From JAHIKV01 sp963733145 (GTDB lineage: Bacteria > Planctomycetota > Planctomycetia > Pirellulales > Thermoguttaceae), in assembly GCA_963733145.1 (NCBI GenBank), contig CAVTCJ010000001.1, forward strand, positions 462,575 to 526,574: 64,000 nt of DNA, in the 5' to 3' direction. Shown here one piece after another: positions 1-8,176 of this stretch. The position numbers and the translations under genes are program-made. Within the stretch, counting starts at the first letter, position 1; every line of letters begins with the position of its first letter. The notes under the pieces are model-generated. The model made no database searches, was not told the origin of the DNA, and saw only the letters and a list, made by a program, of their open reading frames with translations.

Positions 1-223
1 CAATAGCTTGCACGTTGGCGACTGAAGCGCGGTCGAGAAAGCGAAGATGGCCGACTTCTATTTCAAGCGGGCCACCGCGGTTTTGGGTTGTAATTGGCAC
101 GTGGACGATCAGAGTCCGCTCAATGGCCAAAGAGTCATCCAACAGTACTACCACAGGACGTACCTTTGCCGCCAACCCCATGTCAGCGAGCCGAATTTCA
201 CCGTGCCGTGGGTTCACAGCCAT
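1..223 (-). CDS. MazF/PemK-like toxin, truncated by the window edge
   Basis: Reading the minus strand from the ATG at 223 gives about 74 codons with no stop before the window edge. The protein begins MAVNPRHGEIRLADMG and continues with AAKVRPVVVLLDD and VHVPITTQNRGGPLEIEV. This is the N-terminal pattern of the MazF/PemK/CcdB-fold ribonuclease toxins (G-E-I/V, then KxRPxVVL, then a T-x-x-R-G stretch). The family normally has about 110 residues, so the C-terminus is missing. The start lies inside the upstream antitoxin gene with a 26-base overlap, typical of translationally coupled toxin-antitoxin pairs. The expected role is sequence-specific mRNA cleavage when the antitoxin is lost. Family assignment is by motif only. 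Confidence 0.72.
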   Translation of the reverse strand, partial: MAVNPRHGEIRLADMGLAAKVRPVVVLLDDSLAIERTLIVHVPITTQNRGGPLEIEVGHLRFLDRASVANVQAI

Positions 224-389
224 CGAGGATGTCCAATACTTCTTGCTCGACCTCACGATCAGGCAGCACGTCGCTCCATTGGGCCTCCTCCCGCTGCTGG
301 ACGAGGAACCGCAAGAAATGCAGCACTTCCTGCTGCACCGCTTCCGGCTGGCCATTGATTTCCTGAACCAATAATTCGTGTGCGCTCAT
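198..389 (-). CDS. small antitoxin-like protein (DUF2281-type) of a toxin-antitoxin pair
   Basis: The 63-residue acidic protein begins MSAHELLVQEINGQPEAVQQ and contains a short helical segment followed by VLHFLRFLVQQREE. This resembles DUF2281/VapB-like antitoxin N-termini, in which a helix of the form LPxxxQxEVLDFLxFL recurs. It is encoded immediately upstream of, and overlaps by 26 bases, a MazF-like toxin on the same strand. The likely role is to neutralise the toxin and autoregulate the operon. No ribbon-helix-helix or AbrB motif is clear by eye, so the DNA-binding class is uncertain. The 123 bases between this gene and the fucI stop hold nothing recognisable beyond a likely promoter region. 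Confidence 0.65.
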   Translation of the reverse strand: MSAHELLVQEINGQPEAVQQEVLHFLRFLVQQREEAQWSDVLPDREVEQEVLDILDGCEPTAR

Positions 390-512
390 ACTCTAATTGT
401 ACTATTTGCCATCGCCTTGCCAAGATGGTTTCGCTAAATAGGCTACCATGTGACTATATTTACGCCATTTACTCCACTGGTCTCTGCAACAACGGTCTCC
501 TGGAGGGGTAAA

Positions 513-2324
513 TTAGCCATACAGCGGGCCGAAGGTCGCGCAGGCGCGGAAGTCGGCTCCTTCCAGGCCGCTCGTGCCGAAGGCGTTCCAGGCGCTGGGC
601 CGGAACACGTCCGCCTCCGGCACGTTGTGCATGCAGACCGGAATCCGCAGGATCGAGCAGAGTGCGATCAGGTCGGCGCCGACGTGTCCGTAGCTGAAGG
701 CGCCGTGGTTCGCGCCCCAGGCGTTCATCACCGCGTAGCCGTCGCGGAAAACGCCCTCGCCGCTCAGCCGCGGGGCGAACCAGGTCGTCGGCCAGGTCAT
801 GTTCGTCCGCCGGTCGAGGATTTGGTGCACGTTTTCGGGCAACTCGAAGGTCCAGCCCTCGGCCAGTTGCAGCACGGGGCCCAGTCCGCGGACCAGATTC
901 ACACGCGTCATCGTGATCGGCATCCCGGCGAGCGTGGTGAACTTCGAGGAGAAACCGCCGCCGCGGAAGTATTCGGTGATGGCCGCGTACCAGGTCGTGG
1001 CGTCGAGACACTGTTGGGCCTCGGCATCGGTGATCTGCCAGAACGGCTTGATGGCCGGTTGGCCGTCGATCTGTTGCCGGCCCGAGCCGTCCAGGGCGGC
1101 GGCGCCGGAGTTGATCAGGTGGATCAGCCCGCCGGTGGCCCGGCCGGTCGCCTCGTAGCCGGCGACCCGTTTCAAGGCGGCGGGGCTCCAGTAGGTCCGC
1201 ACGTCGGCAAAGACCTGCGCGGTGCCGGTCAGCAGGTTTCCGAAGAGCATTGCCACGCCGTTGAGGCTGTCGTTTTCGGTGGCCATGATGTACGGCTGCC
1301 GGATGCCGTTCCAATCGAACGACGAATTGAGGATCGCCTCCATGAAATCGCCGTTGGGCAGGTGGTCGGTCCACTGCCGCTGTCCCTGAAAACCGGCGGC
1401 GATGGCGTTGTGGCCCAGGGCCTCCTCGCCGAAGCCCAGTTCGGCCAGCCGGGGATTGCCGACCATCAGGTCGCGGGCGATCATGGCCATTTTCACCGAC
1501 CATTGCCAGACCCGCTCTTTCTGCTCTGGCGCAAACGTGCTTTCCGGGGCGTTCTGGTCTTCGCCTTCCCGGCAGTGTTTTTTGGTCCAGGCCAGCGCCC
1601 GGGCGAACTCTTCGGGGTCGAGGATGTCGCGTTCCACGCGGCGGACCAGTTCGACCATATCGACCGTCTCGACCCTCATGCCGAGATAGCGCTCGAAGAA
1701 GTCGTGATTGACCAGCGATCCGGCGATGCCCATCGAGACGTTGCCCAGCGAGAGATAGGACTTTCCGCGAAGAGTGGCGGCGGCCAGCCCGGCGCGGGCG
1801 AAGCGGAGAATCTTTTCGCGAACGTCGAGGGGAATTTCGCCGTCACCGGCGTCTTGCACGTCGCGGCCGTAAATGCCGAAGGCGGGCAGTCCCTTCTGGC
1901 TATGCCCGGCCAGCACCGCCGCCAGATACACCGCGCCGGGCCGCTCGGTGCCGTTGAAGCCCCAGACGGCCTTCGGCAGCAGCGGATCCATGTCCATCGT
2001 CTCGGAGCCGTAGCACCAACAGGGCGTAACGGTCAGCGAGACGCCGACCCCCTCGCGGGCGAACTTTTCGACGGCGCGGGCGGCCTCGGCCACGCCGCCG
2101 ATGCAGGTGTCGGCGATCACGCACTCGACCGGCGCCCCGCAGGAATGACGCAAATTGTCGGAGATCAGCTTGGCGACGGCTCGGGCCATGCCCATCGTCT
2201 GCTCTTCGAGCGATTCGCGGACCCCCTTGCGTCGCCCATCGATGGCCGGCCGGATGCCGATCTTGGGCAACGAACCGACCAACCTGTTCGTCAGTGAAGC
2301 GCCCTTTTCCGCGAGAGCTGTCAT
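513..2324 (-). CDS. fucI: L-fucose isomerase
   Basis: The 603-residue protein is close to the usual 590 residues of FucI (EC 5.3.1.25), the Mn-dependent aldose-ketose isomerase that converts L-fucose to L-fuculose in the cytoplasm. Landmarks are KIGIRPAIDGRR near the N-terminus, TPCWCYGSETMDM around residue 100, the metal-ligand glutamate in MATENDSLNG and aspartate in FADVRTYW around residues 350-375, and YGHVGADLI near 555, which matches the region holding the third ligand histidine. A strong AAGGAGA site precedes the ATG by nine bases. No fuculokinase or aldolase gene is adjacent in the window. The isomerase may serve catabolism of fucose-rich algal polysaccharide, as is common in marine and freshwater planctomycetes (inference). 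Confidence 0.95.
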   Translation of the reverse strand: MTALAEKGASLTNRLVGSLPKIGIRPAIDGRRKGVRESLEEQTMGMARAVAKLISDNLRHSCGAPVECVIADTCIGGVAEAARAVEKFAREGVGVSLTVTPCWCYGSETMDMDPLLPKAVWGFNGTERPGAVYLAAVLAGHSQKGLPAFGIYGRDVQDAGDGEIPLDVREKILRFARAGLAAATLRGKSYLSLGNVSMGIAGSLVNHDFFERYLGMRVETVDMVELVRRVERDILDPEEFARALAWTKKHCREGEDQNAPESTFAPEQKERVWQWSVKMAMIARDLMVGNPRLAELGFGEEALGHNAIAAGFQGQRQWTDHLPNGDFMEAILNSSFDWNGIRQPYIMATENDSLNGVAMLFGNLLTGTAQVFADVRTYWSPAALKRVAGYEATGRATGGLIHLINSGAAALDGSGRQQIDGQPAIKPFWQITDAEAQQCLDATTWYAAITEYFRGGGFSSKFTTLAGMPITMTRVNLVRGLGPVLQLAEGWTFELPENVHQILDRRTNMTWPTTWFAPRLSGEGVFRDGYAVMNAWGANHGAFSYGHVGADLIALCSILRIPVCMHNVPEADVFRPSAWNAFGTSGLEGADFRACATFGPLYG

Positions 2325-2406
2325 GTCTGCTGTCTCCTTGAAAATGGGGATAACCGGCCATTTTTCCCCGCGCGGACGCGGGGGCTATTGATCCTCGGAT
2401 TAGTAA

Positions 2407-2491
2407 TGCAACAATCGTTTAGCGGCCGTCGGTACGACGGCCCTGGTTCCGCCGCAAGCCGCCGTACCGGCGGCTGCTAAACGGTGTTGCA
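2407..2491. repeat. GTTTAG palindromic REP doublet, copy 1
   Basis: GTTTAGC begins the element and GCTAAAC ends it. Between them lie two hairpins, GGCCGTCGGTACGACGGCC and a GCCGCCGTACCGGCGGC arm, joined by a short linker. The flanking TGCAAC/GTTGCA extends the outer inverted repeat. The reverse complement of the copy at 4711-4776 matches it at nearly every position. It lies between fucI and prs, both on the minus strand. Confidence 0.85.
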
Positions 2492-2527
2492 AAACTACGG
2501 TCAATAAACACGTAAAACACCCTGTAC

Positions 2528-3472
2528 TCACACGAACAATCTGCTGACCGATTCGTTGCGGTGGATTCGCTTGATGGCCTCGCCCAAGAGCGGGGCAACG
2601 CTCAAAACCGTCAGCTTGGGCATCTGCTTCTCGGGGGGAAAGGGAATGGTGTCGGTCAACACCAGGCCGTCGATGGGGGCCTTTTCGATCCGCTCGATTG
2701 CATTGCCGACCAACAGGCCGTGGGTGGCCGCCAGGAACACCTGCCGGGCGCCGTGGTCGTGCATCACCTCGGCGGCGCCGCAGATCGAGCCGGCGGTGCT
2801 GATCATGTCGTCGAAGATCAGAGCCACGCGGCCCTCGATTTGCTGGCCGATGATGTTGGCCTGCTTGGTCCTTTCGGCCGAACTGCGCCGTTTGTCGATA
2901 ATCGCCAGGTGTCCGCCCAACCGGTTCATGTGGGCCAGTGCCCGCTTGATGCTCCCTTCGTCGGGGCTGACCACCACAAGGTCTTCGTTGTCAAAATCCA
3001 TGGCCTTGAAGTGTTCGTCGATGACCGGGGCCGCATACAGATGGTCCACGGGGATGTCGAAGAAGCCCTGAATTTGTGCGGCGTGCAGGTCCATCGTCAG
3101 CACGCGGTCGGCCCCCGCGCGGGTAATCAGGTTGGCCACGAGCTTGGCGGTGATCGGCACGCGGCCTTCGTCCTTGCGGTCTTGCCGGGCATAGCCGAAG
3201 TAGGGAATGACGGCGTTGATCCGCTCCGCGCTTGCCCGGCGGAAACTCTCGATCATAATCAAGAGTTCCATGAGGTTTTCATTTACCGGGGGGCAGGTGG
3301 GCTGGATGATGAAGACGTTTCGGCCGCGGACGTCCTCGTCGATCTTGCAGGAGATCTCGCCGTCGGGAAAGTTGCCCATTATCGCCCGGCCCAACGGCAG
3401 CCCCAGATATTCGCAAATTCGTCTGGCCAAAACCGGGTGTGCTCGTCCGGTGAAGAGTTTCATGGAATTCAT
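2528..3472 (-). CDS. prs: ribose-phosphate pyrophosphokinase (PRPP synthetase)
   Basis: The 314-residue protein is the standard length for bacterial class I Prs (EC 2.7.6.1), which makes PRPP from ribose 5-phosphate and ATP for nucleotide, histidine and tryptophan synthesis. Visible signatures are FPDGE and DVRGRNVF near residues 35-55, the ATP-binding PYFGYARQDRK, the divalent-cation signature DLHAAQIQGFF around residue 130, and the ribose-phosphate loop IFDDMISTAGS around residue 220. Two candidate ATGs lie three codons apart at 3472 and 3463. Neither has a clear Shine-Dalgarno sequence, so the longer form is kept. The gene is divergent from argB, and about 260 bases between them hold both promoters. 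Confidence 0.96.
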   Translation of the reverse strand: MNSMKLFTGRAHPVLARRICEYLGLPLGRAIMGNFPDGEISCKIDEDVRGRNVFIIQPTCPPVNENLMELLIMIESFRRASAERINAVIPYFGYARQDRKDEGRVPITAKLVANLITRAGADRVLTMDLHAAQIQGFFDIPVDHLYAAPVIDEHFKAMDFDNEDLVVVSPDEGSIKRALAHMNRLGGHLAIIDKRRSSAERTKQANIIGQQIEGRVALIFDDMISTAGSICGAAEVMHDHGARQVFLAATHGLLVGNAIERIEKAPIDGLVLTDTIPFPPEKQMPKLTVLSVAPLLGEAIKRIHRNESVSRLFV

Positions 3473-3737
3473 TGGGAATTAAAAATTAGAGTGTGGCGGC
3501 CGGGTTTGCCCGGAGCGGGCCTGACGCCATCCGGCGATCCGTTTGCAACTGCCCACAATCATGCCACGAAAGGCCGTGGGCTTCCAGTGGGGGCGGCCCC
3601 CTTTTTCGGCAGGCCCGCAACGGAGTGTCGTTGACAGGCGGCCGCGCGGCACTAAAATGTGGCGTTTTCCCCAACTGGGATTCCGTTCGGGGATAGCCCC
3701 CTCGCCCGCCAAAAGAGCGTATTTCAGGAGCGATGCT

Positions 3738-4652
3738 TTGGAAGAGGCCATCCAAAAAGCCGAGGTCCTGCTGGAAGCCCTCCAATGGATCCGCCAATTT
3801 CGCGGCAAAATCACCGTGATCAAATTGGGGGGGAGCGTCATGGAGGACCAGCGGGCAATGGTCCACCTGCTCCTGGACGTCGTCTTTATGGAGACGGTCG
3901 GCATGAGGCCGGTCCTCATCCACGGCGGCGGACCGGCGATCAACCGCGCCATGGCCGCGGCCGGGTTGCAGCCCCGCTTCATCCAGGGCCGTCGCTATAC
4001 CGACGCCAAGACGCTGGCCGTCGTCGAGCGCGTCCTGGCGGGAGAGGTCAACCGGCAAATTGTCCAACAGATCGACGAGCTGGGCGGCGAGGCTCAATCC
4101 TTGAACTTCGACACCAAGAACGTGCTTTTCGGACGGCGCACGTCGGTCAGCGACGAGCATGGGGCGCCAGTCGATCTGGGTTTCGTGGGCGTTGTGACCC
4201 GCGTCGATCGAGATTCGATCGTCGAGTTGTGCAACGGCGGAGTAGTGCCGGTGATTCCGTCGATGTGCATCGACGAGGGGGGCGGAAAGCTGAACGTCAA
4301 CGCCGACACCGCCGCCACCGCGGTGGCCCAGGCCCTATCGGCCGAAAAACTGGTCTATCTGAGCGACATCAACGGCGTCCGCCGCGACCCGAACGATCCC
4401 GGCTCGCTGATCCACTCGCTGACGGCCGAAGAGGCCGGACGGTTGATTGCCGACGGCTCGATAGGCGCCGGCATGATCCCCAAGGTCCAGGCCTGCCTGG
4501 AAACGTTGGAGAAGGGCGTGCGGAAAGTGCACATCATCGACGGCCGGCTGCGCCATTCGTTGCTGCTGGAAGTGTACACCAACAAGGGCGTGGGAACGCA
4601 GATTGTGGGGGATTCGGGGTTCGGGGTTCGGGATTCGGGATCGAAAGTTTAG
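3738..4652 (+). CDS. argB: acetylglutamate kinase
   Basis: This is the second enzyme of arginine synthesis (EC 2.7.2.8), phosphorylating N-acetylglutamate. The amino acid kinase fold shows VIKLGGSVMED, LIHGGGPAINRAM, NADTAATAVAQAL, YLSDINGV and IGAGMIPKVQAC in order. The open frame extends further upstream, but homology begins at LEEAIQKAEVL. A TTG at 3738 is preceded by AGGAG with seven bases of spacing, so TTG is chosen (304 residues). The last dozen residues (GDSGFGVRDSGSKV) are not family sequence. They are encoded by a GATTCGGGGTTCGGG repeat that has replaced the native stop region. argD follows 165 bases downstream. Confidence 0.93.
   Translation: MEEAIQKAEVLLEALQWIRQFRGKITVIKLGGSVMEDQRAMVHLLLDVVFMETVGMRPVLIHGGGPAINRAMAAAGLQPRFIQGRRYTDAKTLAVVERVLAGEVNRQIVQQIDELGGEAQSLNFDTKNVLFGRRTSVSDEHGAPVDLGFVGVVTRVDRDSIVELCNGGVVPVIPSMCIDEGGGKLNVNADTAATAVAQALSAEKLVYLSDINGVRRDPNDPGSLIHSLTAEEAGRLIADGSIGAGMIPKVQACLETLEKGVRKVHIIDGRLRHSLLLEVYTNKGVGTQIVGDSGFGVRDSGSKV
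4611..4641. repeat. GATTCGGGGTTCGGG tandem repeat at the argB 3' end
   Basis: Imperfect 8-base units (TTCGGGGT/TTCGGGAT) run through the last codons of argB. The complementary array, CGAACCCC units, recurs at 27677-27723 before batB-batC and in degenerate form just upstream of the DUF58 gene (24141-24168). Confidence 0.75.
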
Positions 4653-4710
4653 CCGCCGCGTCCACGCGGCGATGCGATAATCATTCACGTTTAGAAAGTA
4701 TTCCAACTCC

Positions 4711-4776
4711 GTTTAGCAGCCGCCGGTACGGCGGCTTGAAGCGGAACCAGGGCCGTCGTAACGACGGCCGCTAAAC
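4711..4776. repeat. GTTTAG palindromic REP doublet, copy 2
   Basis: This is the same element as at 2407-2491, inserted in the opposite orientation. It keeps GTTTAG and CTAAAC ends and two internal hairpins with central GGTACGG or GTAACG loops. It occupies the argB-argD gap. Confidence 0.85.
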
Positions 4777-4817
4777 AGAAGTTGCACTATTTCTCAAAGT
4801 ATCCGAGGGAGAATAAC

Positions 4818-6041
4818 GTGTCAGATCACACCCCCATGAACTCGGAAGAAGTACTCGATCTCTTTCAGTGCTACGTAATCCCCAATTACGGGCGTTATCC
4901 GATCGCGTTGGACCACGGCGAAGGGTCCTACGTGTGGGACGCCGAGGGGAAGCGCTATCTCGATCTGTTTTGCGGCTGGGGCTGCAACCTGCTGGGCCAT
5001 TGTCCGCCGGCGGTGGTCGAGGCCGTCCGCGAGCAACTCGGCCGCTTGATCCACGTTCCCAACACCTGGCACAGCGAGCTTCAGGGTCTTTGGGCCAAGG
5101 CCCTCGCCGAGCGTAGTTTCGGCGGCCAGGCCTTCTTCTGCAACTCGGGCACGGAGGCCAACGAGGCGGCGATCAAGCTCGTCCGGCTGCACAATGCCCC
5201 GCGCCGGCGCTATAAAATCATCACTTTCGAGGGCGGATTCCACGGCCGCACGCTGGGCGCGACCACGGCCACGGCACAGCCGAAATACCACGAGGGCCTC
5301 GGCCCGTTGATGGCCGGGTTCGTCTATGCCCCGTTCGGCAACCTCGACGCCGTGGCGAAGCTGATCGACGACGAGACGGCGGCCCTGATGATCGAGCCGA
5401 TCCAGGGCGAGGGCGGCGTCCGCATTCCGCCCGGCGGTTTCCTGGCGGGGCTGCGCGAACTGGCCGACCGGCACGAATTGCTGCTGATTTTCGACGAGGT
5501 GCAAACCGGCTGCGGGCGGACCGGCGACTGGTTTGCCTATCAGGGTTTCGGCGTGACGCCCGACGTGATGACCCTCTCGAAGGCGCTCTGCGGCGGGCTG
5601 GCCGGCGGGGCACTGCTGACCACGGCCGAGATTGCCCCCAGCCTGCGGCCCGGCATGCACGCCTGCACCTTCGGCGGCAATCCGATCGCCGCCCGCGCCG
5701 GCCTGGCCTTCATTGAGGCCGTCGAGCGGGAGGGGCTTCTGGAGAACGCCAAGCGGCTGGGCGAGGTTTTCCGCACGCGGTTGGAGCGGCTCCGCGGCGA
5801 GTGCGACCTGGTCCGCGAAGTCCGCGTCCGCGGCGTGATGGTGGGTGTCGAGCTTTCGATCGAAGGCGCCGAAACCGTTCGAGCCTGCCTGGATCGAAGA
5901 CTATTGATCAACTGCACGCACGGGACCGTGATCAGACTGCTGCCGCCGATGAATCTGACCGAGGAACAGGCCCATGAAGGCTGCGACATCCTGGCCGAAG
6001 TGCTGAAGAAGCAGGCCGGCAACCACTTGCCGGTGCAGTAG
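4818..6041 (+). CDS. argD: acetylornithine/succinylornithine aminotransferase family protein
   Basis: This is a class III PLP-dependent aminotransferase that converts N-acetylglutamate semialdehyde to N-acetylornithine (EC 2.6.1.11). Visible features are GWGCNLLGH, FCNSGTEANEAAIKL (PLP-phosphate contact), FEGGFHGRT, the PLP-ring aspartate in LLIFDEVQTGCGRTG, the Schiff-base lysine in TLSKALCGGLAGG, and TFGGNP. A GTG at 4818 with GAGGGA seven bases upstream fits better than the upstream ATG at 4782, which lies inside repeat-rich DNA, giving 407 residues. Its position after argB supports arginine biosynthesis over the related 4-aminobutyrate or ornithine transaminases. Confidence 0.9.
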   Translation: MSDHTPMNSEEVLDLFQCYVIPNYGRYPIALDHGEGSYVWDAEGKRYLDLFCGWGCNLLGHCPPAVVEAVREQLGRLIHVPNTWHSELQGLWAKALAERSFGGQAFFCNSGTEANEAAIKLVRLHNAPRRRYKIITFEGGFHGRTLGATTATAQPKYHEGLGPLMAGFVYAPFGNLDAVAKLIDDETAALMIEPIQGEGGVRIPPGGFLAGLRELADRHELLLIFDEVQTGCGRTGDWFAYQGFGVTPDVMTLSKALCGGLAGGALLTTAEIAPSLRPGMHACTFGGNPIAARAGLAFIEAVEREGLLENAKRLGEVFRTRLERLRGECDLVREVRVRGVMVGVELSIEGAETVRACLDRRLLINCTHGTVIRLLPPMNLTEEQAHEGCDILAEVLKKQAGNHLPVQ

Positions 6042-6267
6042 GGAAAGATCAGTTTTCAGTATTCCGTATTCCGTTGTCAGTTTAGCCCCCGCGTCCATGC
6101 CTTGCTGTTACCCCCATTTTGAATTGGTGAAGAAACACAATCCGCGGAGAATTCGACCCGGAGGGTCGTTTGACAGTAGCCCGGCGATTTATGAGATCGT
6201 CCGTTTTTTAAGTTGTTATTTTCTCGGTAGTTAGGCGTCGTCCGACAATAAACTACCGATTTCGTTC

Positions 6268-6353
6268 TGTAGGGAACGCCCTCCGTGGCGTTCCGGGATT
6301 GACGAGAAAGGCTTTTTTCGGCTCACAGAACGCCACGGAGGGCGTTCCCTGCA
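6268..6353. repeat. TGTAGGG palindromic REP doublet
   Basis: Inverted arms at 6268-6293 and 6328-6353 each contain the hairpin GGAACGCCCTCCGTGGCGTTC behind a TGTAGG-type head. Outer flanks also carry an inverted GGCGTCGTCCG/CGGACGACGCC pair (about 6226-6400). It lies in the 1.2 kb argD to 7260 gap, which otherwise holds only a transposase remnant and the repeat at 7109-7178. Nothing is recognised at 6870-7108. Confidence 0.8.
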
Positions 6354-6440
6354 GGACGTGCAAGCCCATGTAATTCGGTAAGTTATTCCCGGACGACGCC
6401 TTAGCTGGGTTACCGCGCTGTTCTTCGGTGGTGGTTTGGC

Positions 6441-6765
6441 GCGGTGGACAACGGGCAGGTTATGCGCAAGTACTGTCAATCCAACTTGTCGTTGTGCGCG
6501 ACTTCTGCCGTGGCCCGAAAATTGACGCAGGGAACGGTGCTGCTTCAAATCGGCAAAGCCCAATTCCACCGTCTGACCCCGAAGCCGGTAGAGTTTTTTG
6601 GCCTCCATCGTCGCCATTCGCGCTCGGTGGGCCTCGACCAACGCCTCGTGCTCGCTTCTTTTGACGGCTCGCCCGCGGTTCGGGTTTGTGCTGCACGCGA
6701 TCTGGCGAGGGCACGCCCGACAGTGCCGCGGCGAACAGCGATAACGAGGCGTTGGCGGCCACCGC
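6441..6765 (-). pseudogene. C-terminal remnant of an IS1182-type DDE transposase
   Basis: The minus-strand frame reads YRCSPRHCRACPRQIACST, then RSEHEALVEAHRARM, then YRLRGQTVELGFADLKQHR and GLTVLAHNLPVV. This is the conserved C-terminal block of IS1182-family transposases (DDE_Tnp_1_6): CxxCP cluster, RRxTVE(P/L)xFADLKxHRGLRRF, and LxVLxHNL. No start codon, N-terminal catalytic aspartates or terminal inverted repeats are visible. The frame continues into a REP-type palindrome and other non-homologous sequence downstream. It is a dead fragment, shown only to mark a past insertion. Confidence 0.72.
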
Positions 6766-7108
6766 GGGGCCGTCCAACGACATGCGTTCGGCCGGGGTCA
6801 CGCCCCGTTGCAAAGCGAGTTGAAGCACTTCCGCGCCGGCCACCCAACCCAAGCCGCACAGCCGGAATGCGTCACACCCTGCCGGGGGGGCAAAACTGTC
6901 TCGCCGTTCGTGCTTTTCTTGCCTGCAACGGCTGATTGTTTTGATCGGATCGGCTATAATGGCGGTTGGGATTCGGCAGGGCCCCTATAGTCGGCACGAG
7001 ACGAAGTGCCGCGTCTTTGCGGCTTTCCGAAAAGCTAGATTCGTGTTGTAGGACAGTTCAACGGCTGTCCGCGGACGTTGTCCCCGCAATCCGACACACT
7101 TACAACGT

Positions 7109-7178
7109 CGAGTTGTAGGACGGCTTTCCTAATCCGTCCACCACACCGGAGGGATTAGGAAATCCGTCCTACAACTCG
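7109..7178. repeat. GTTGTAGGA palindromic REP doublet
   Basis: Inverted arms of about 27 bases (CGAGTTGTAGGACGG...AATCC and its complement) enclose a 16-base spacer. The TGTAGG head is shared with the elements at 6268, 11091 and 19847, although the hairpin sequences differ. It sits about 80 bases upstream of the secreted protein gene at 7260. Confidence 0.8.
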
Positions 7179-7259
7179 ATAAATTGAGAGTGTCATACGA
7201 CAAGTGGTGGGGGGACAATGGTCCGCGTTCCGAAATCGGTCCCCAGGAGGGAACAAGTA

Positions 7260-8168
7260 ATGCCGCGTTTGGCCTTTCGCACCCTGGCGCCGGCGTTGAT
7301 CTGTGCAGCGTGTACGGCGACGTGCCTGGCGCAAGCCCCGACTCCAATCCCAACTCCAGTCCCCACTCCCGTACCTGCCGCCAACCCGAAACCTGCCGTC
7401 ACCGCCGATCTGAATCCGTGGGGACGGTTCGAGCCGGGCGCCTGGAAACTGGTCCGGGTGATCACCGAAACCCTCGACGAGAAGGGCCAAGTCGTCAGCA
7501 CCAGCAAGACCGACACCAAAACCACGCTGATGAAGATCGACGACAACGGCGTGAGCTTGGAAGTCCAGGCCTGTATGGAAGTGGCCGGAAAGAGTTTCCA
7601 GGCCGAGCCGCAGGTCATCAAGCAGGGCTTCAACGGGGAACTGGCCGCGCCGGACTCGAACGCCAAGGGTCCGACCGACGGCCAGGTGGTGATCGAGGAC
7701 CGCGCCATTCCCTGCAAGGTGCAGCAGATCGAGCTTGTTTCGCCGAACGACAAGACGACCGTCAGGCTCTACTACTCGACGACCGTGGCCCCGTATATCC
7801 TCAAGCGGCTCAGCGTCACCACCGATCCGGACGGCAAGAACGTGCTCGGCTCGACGAGCTTCGAGGTGCTGGCCTTGCAGATGCCGGTGCGGCTGCGCGG
7901 CGAAACCCGCTCCGGCAGCTACGTCAAGACCATGCACAAGAACAGCAACGGCTCGGTGACCACGCTGGCGGTGGTTTTGCCGGACGTGCCCGGCGGGGTC
8001 TTCAGCCACAGCTCAAAAGAGCTGGACAAGGATGGGCGGGTCGTCCGCCGCAGCACCTTGGAACTGGTCGACTACGGCGTCAAGCCGGAAGACGACCGCG
8101 CCGCCTCATTCAAGGCCAAGCGCGCCGCCCGCCGCGCCGCCAAGTCGAGCCCCCGCCGCGGCGAGTGA
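7260..8168 (+). CDS. secreted protein of unknown function with Pro-Thr linker
   Basis: The ATG at 7260 follows AGGAGGG by eight bases and is preferred over an upstream ATG at 7218. The 302-residue product begins with a Sec signal peptide (MPRLAFRTLAPALICAAC, likely cleavage after CLAQA), then a PTPIPTPVPTPVPA linker. It continues with a globular region containing WGRFEPGAWKLVRVITET, IEDRAIPCKVQQIELV and YYSTTVAPYILKR, and ends in a basic KAKRAARRAAKSSPRR tail. It is probably periplasmic or exported. I do not recognise a catalytic motif. The repeated beta-strand-like pattern suggests a small beta-rich domain, but that is only an impression. Confidence 0.8.
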   Translation: MPRLAFRTLAPALICAACTATCLAQAPTPIPTPVPTPVPAANPKPAVTADLNPWGRFEPGAWKLVRVITETLDEKGQVVSTSKTDTKTTLMKIDDNGVSLEVQACMEVAGKSFQAEPQVIKQGFNGELAAPDSNAKGPTDGQVVIEDRAIPCKVQQIELVSPNDKTTVRLYYSTTVAPYILKRLSVTTDPDGKNVLGSTSFEVLALQMPVRLRGETRSGSYVKTMHKNSNGSVTTLAVVLPDVPGGVFSHSSKELDKDGRVVRRSTLELVDYGVKPEDDRAASFKAKRAARRAAKSSPRRGE

Positions 8169-8176
8169 GGCTTAGC

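Noticed and set aside
450..2297. Long plus-strand open frame opposite fucI
   Set aside because: It is the antisense shadow of a GC-rich conserved gene; its translation is Gly/Arg/Val-rich without any recognisable motif.
6428..6990. Plus-strand open frames opposite the transposase remnant
   Set aside because: The minus strand carries the recognisable IS1182-type motifs; the plus-strand translations have none.
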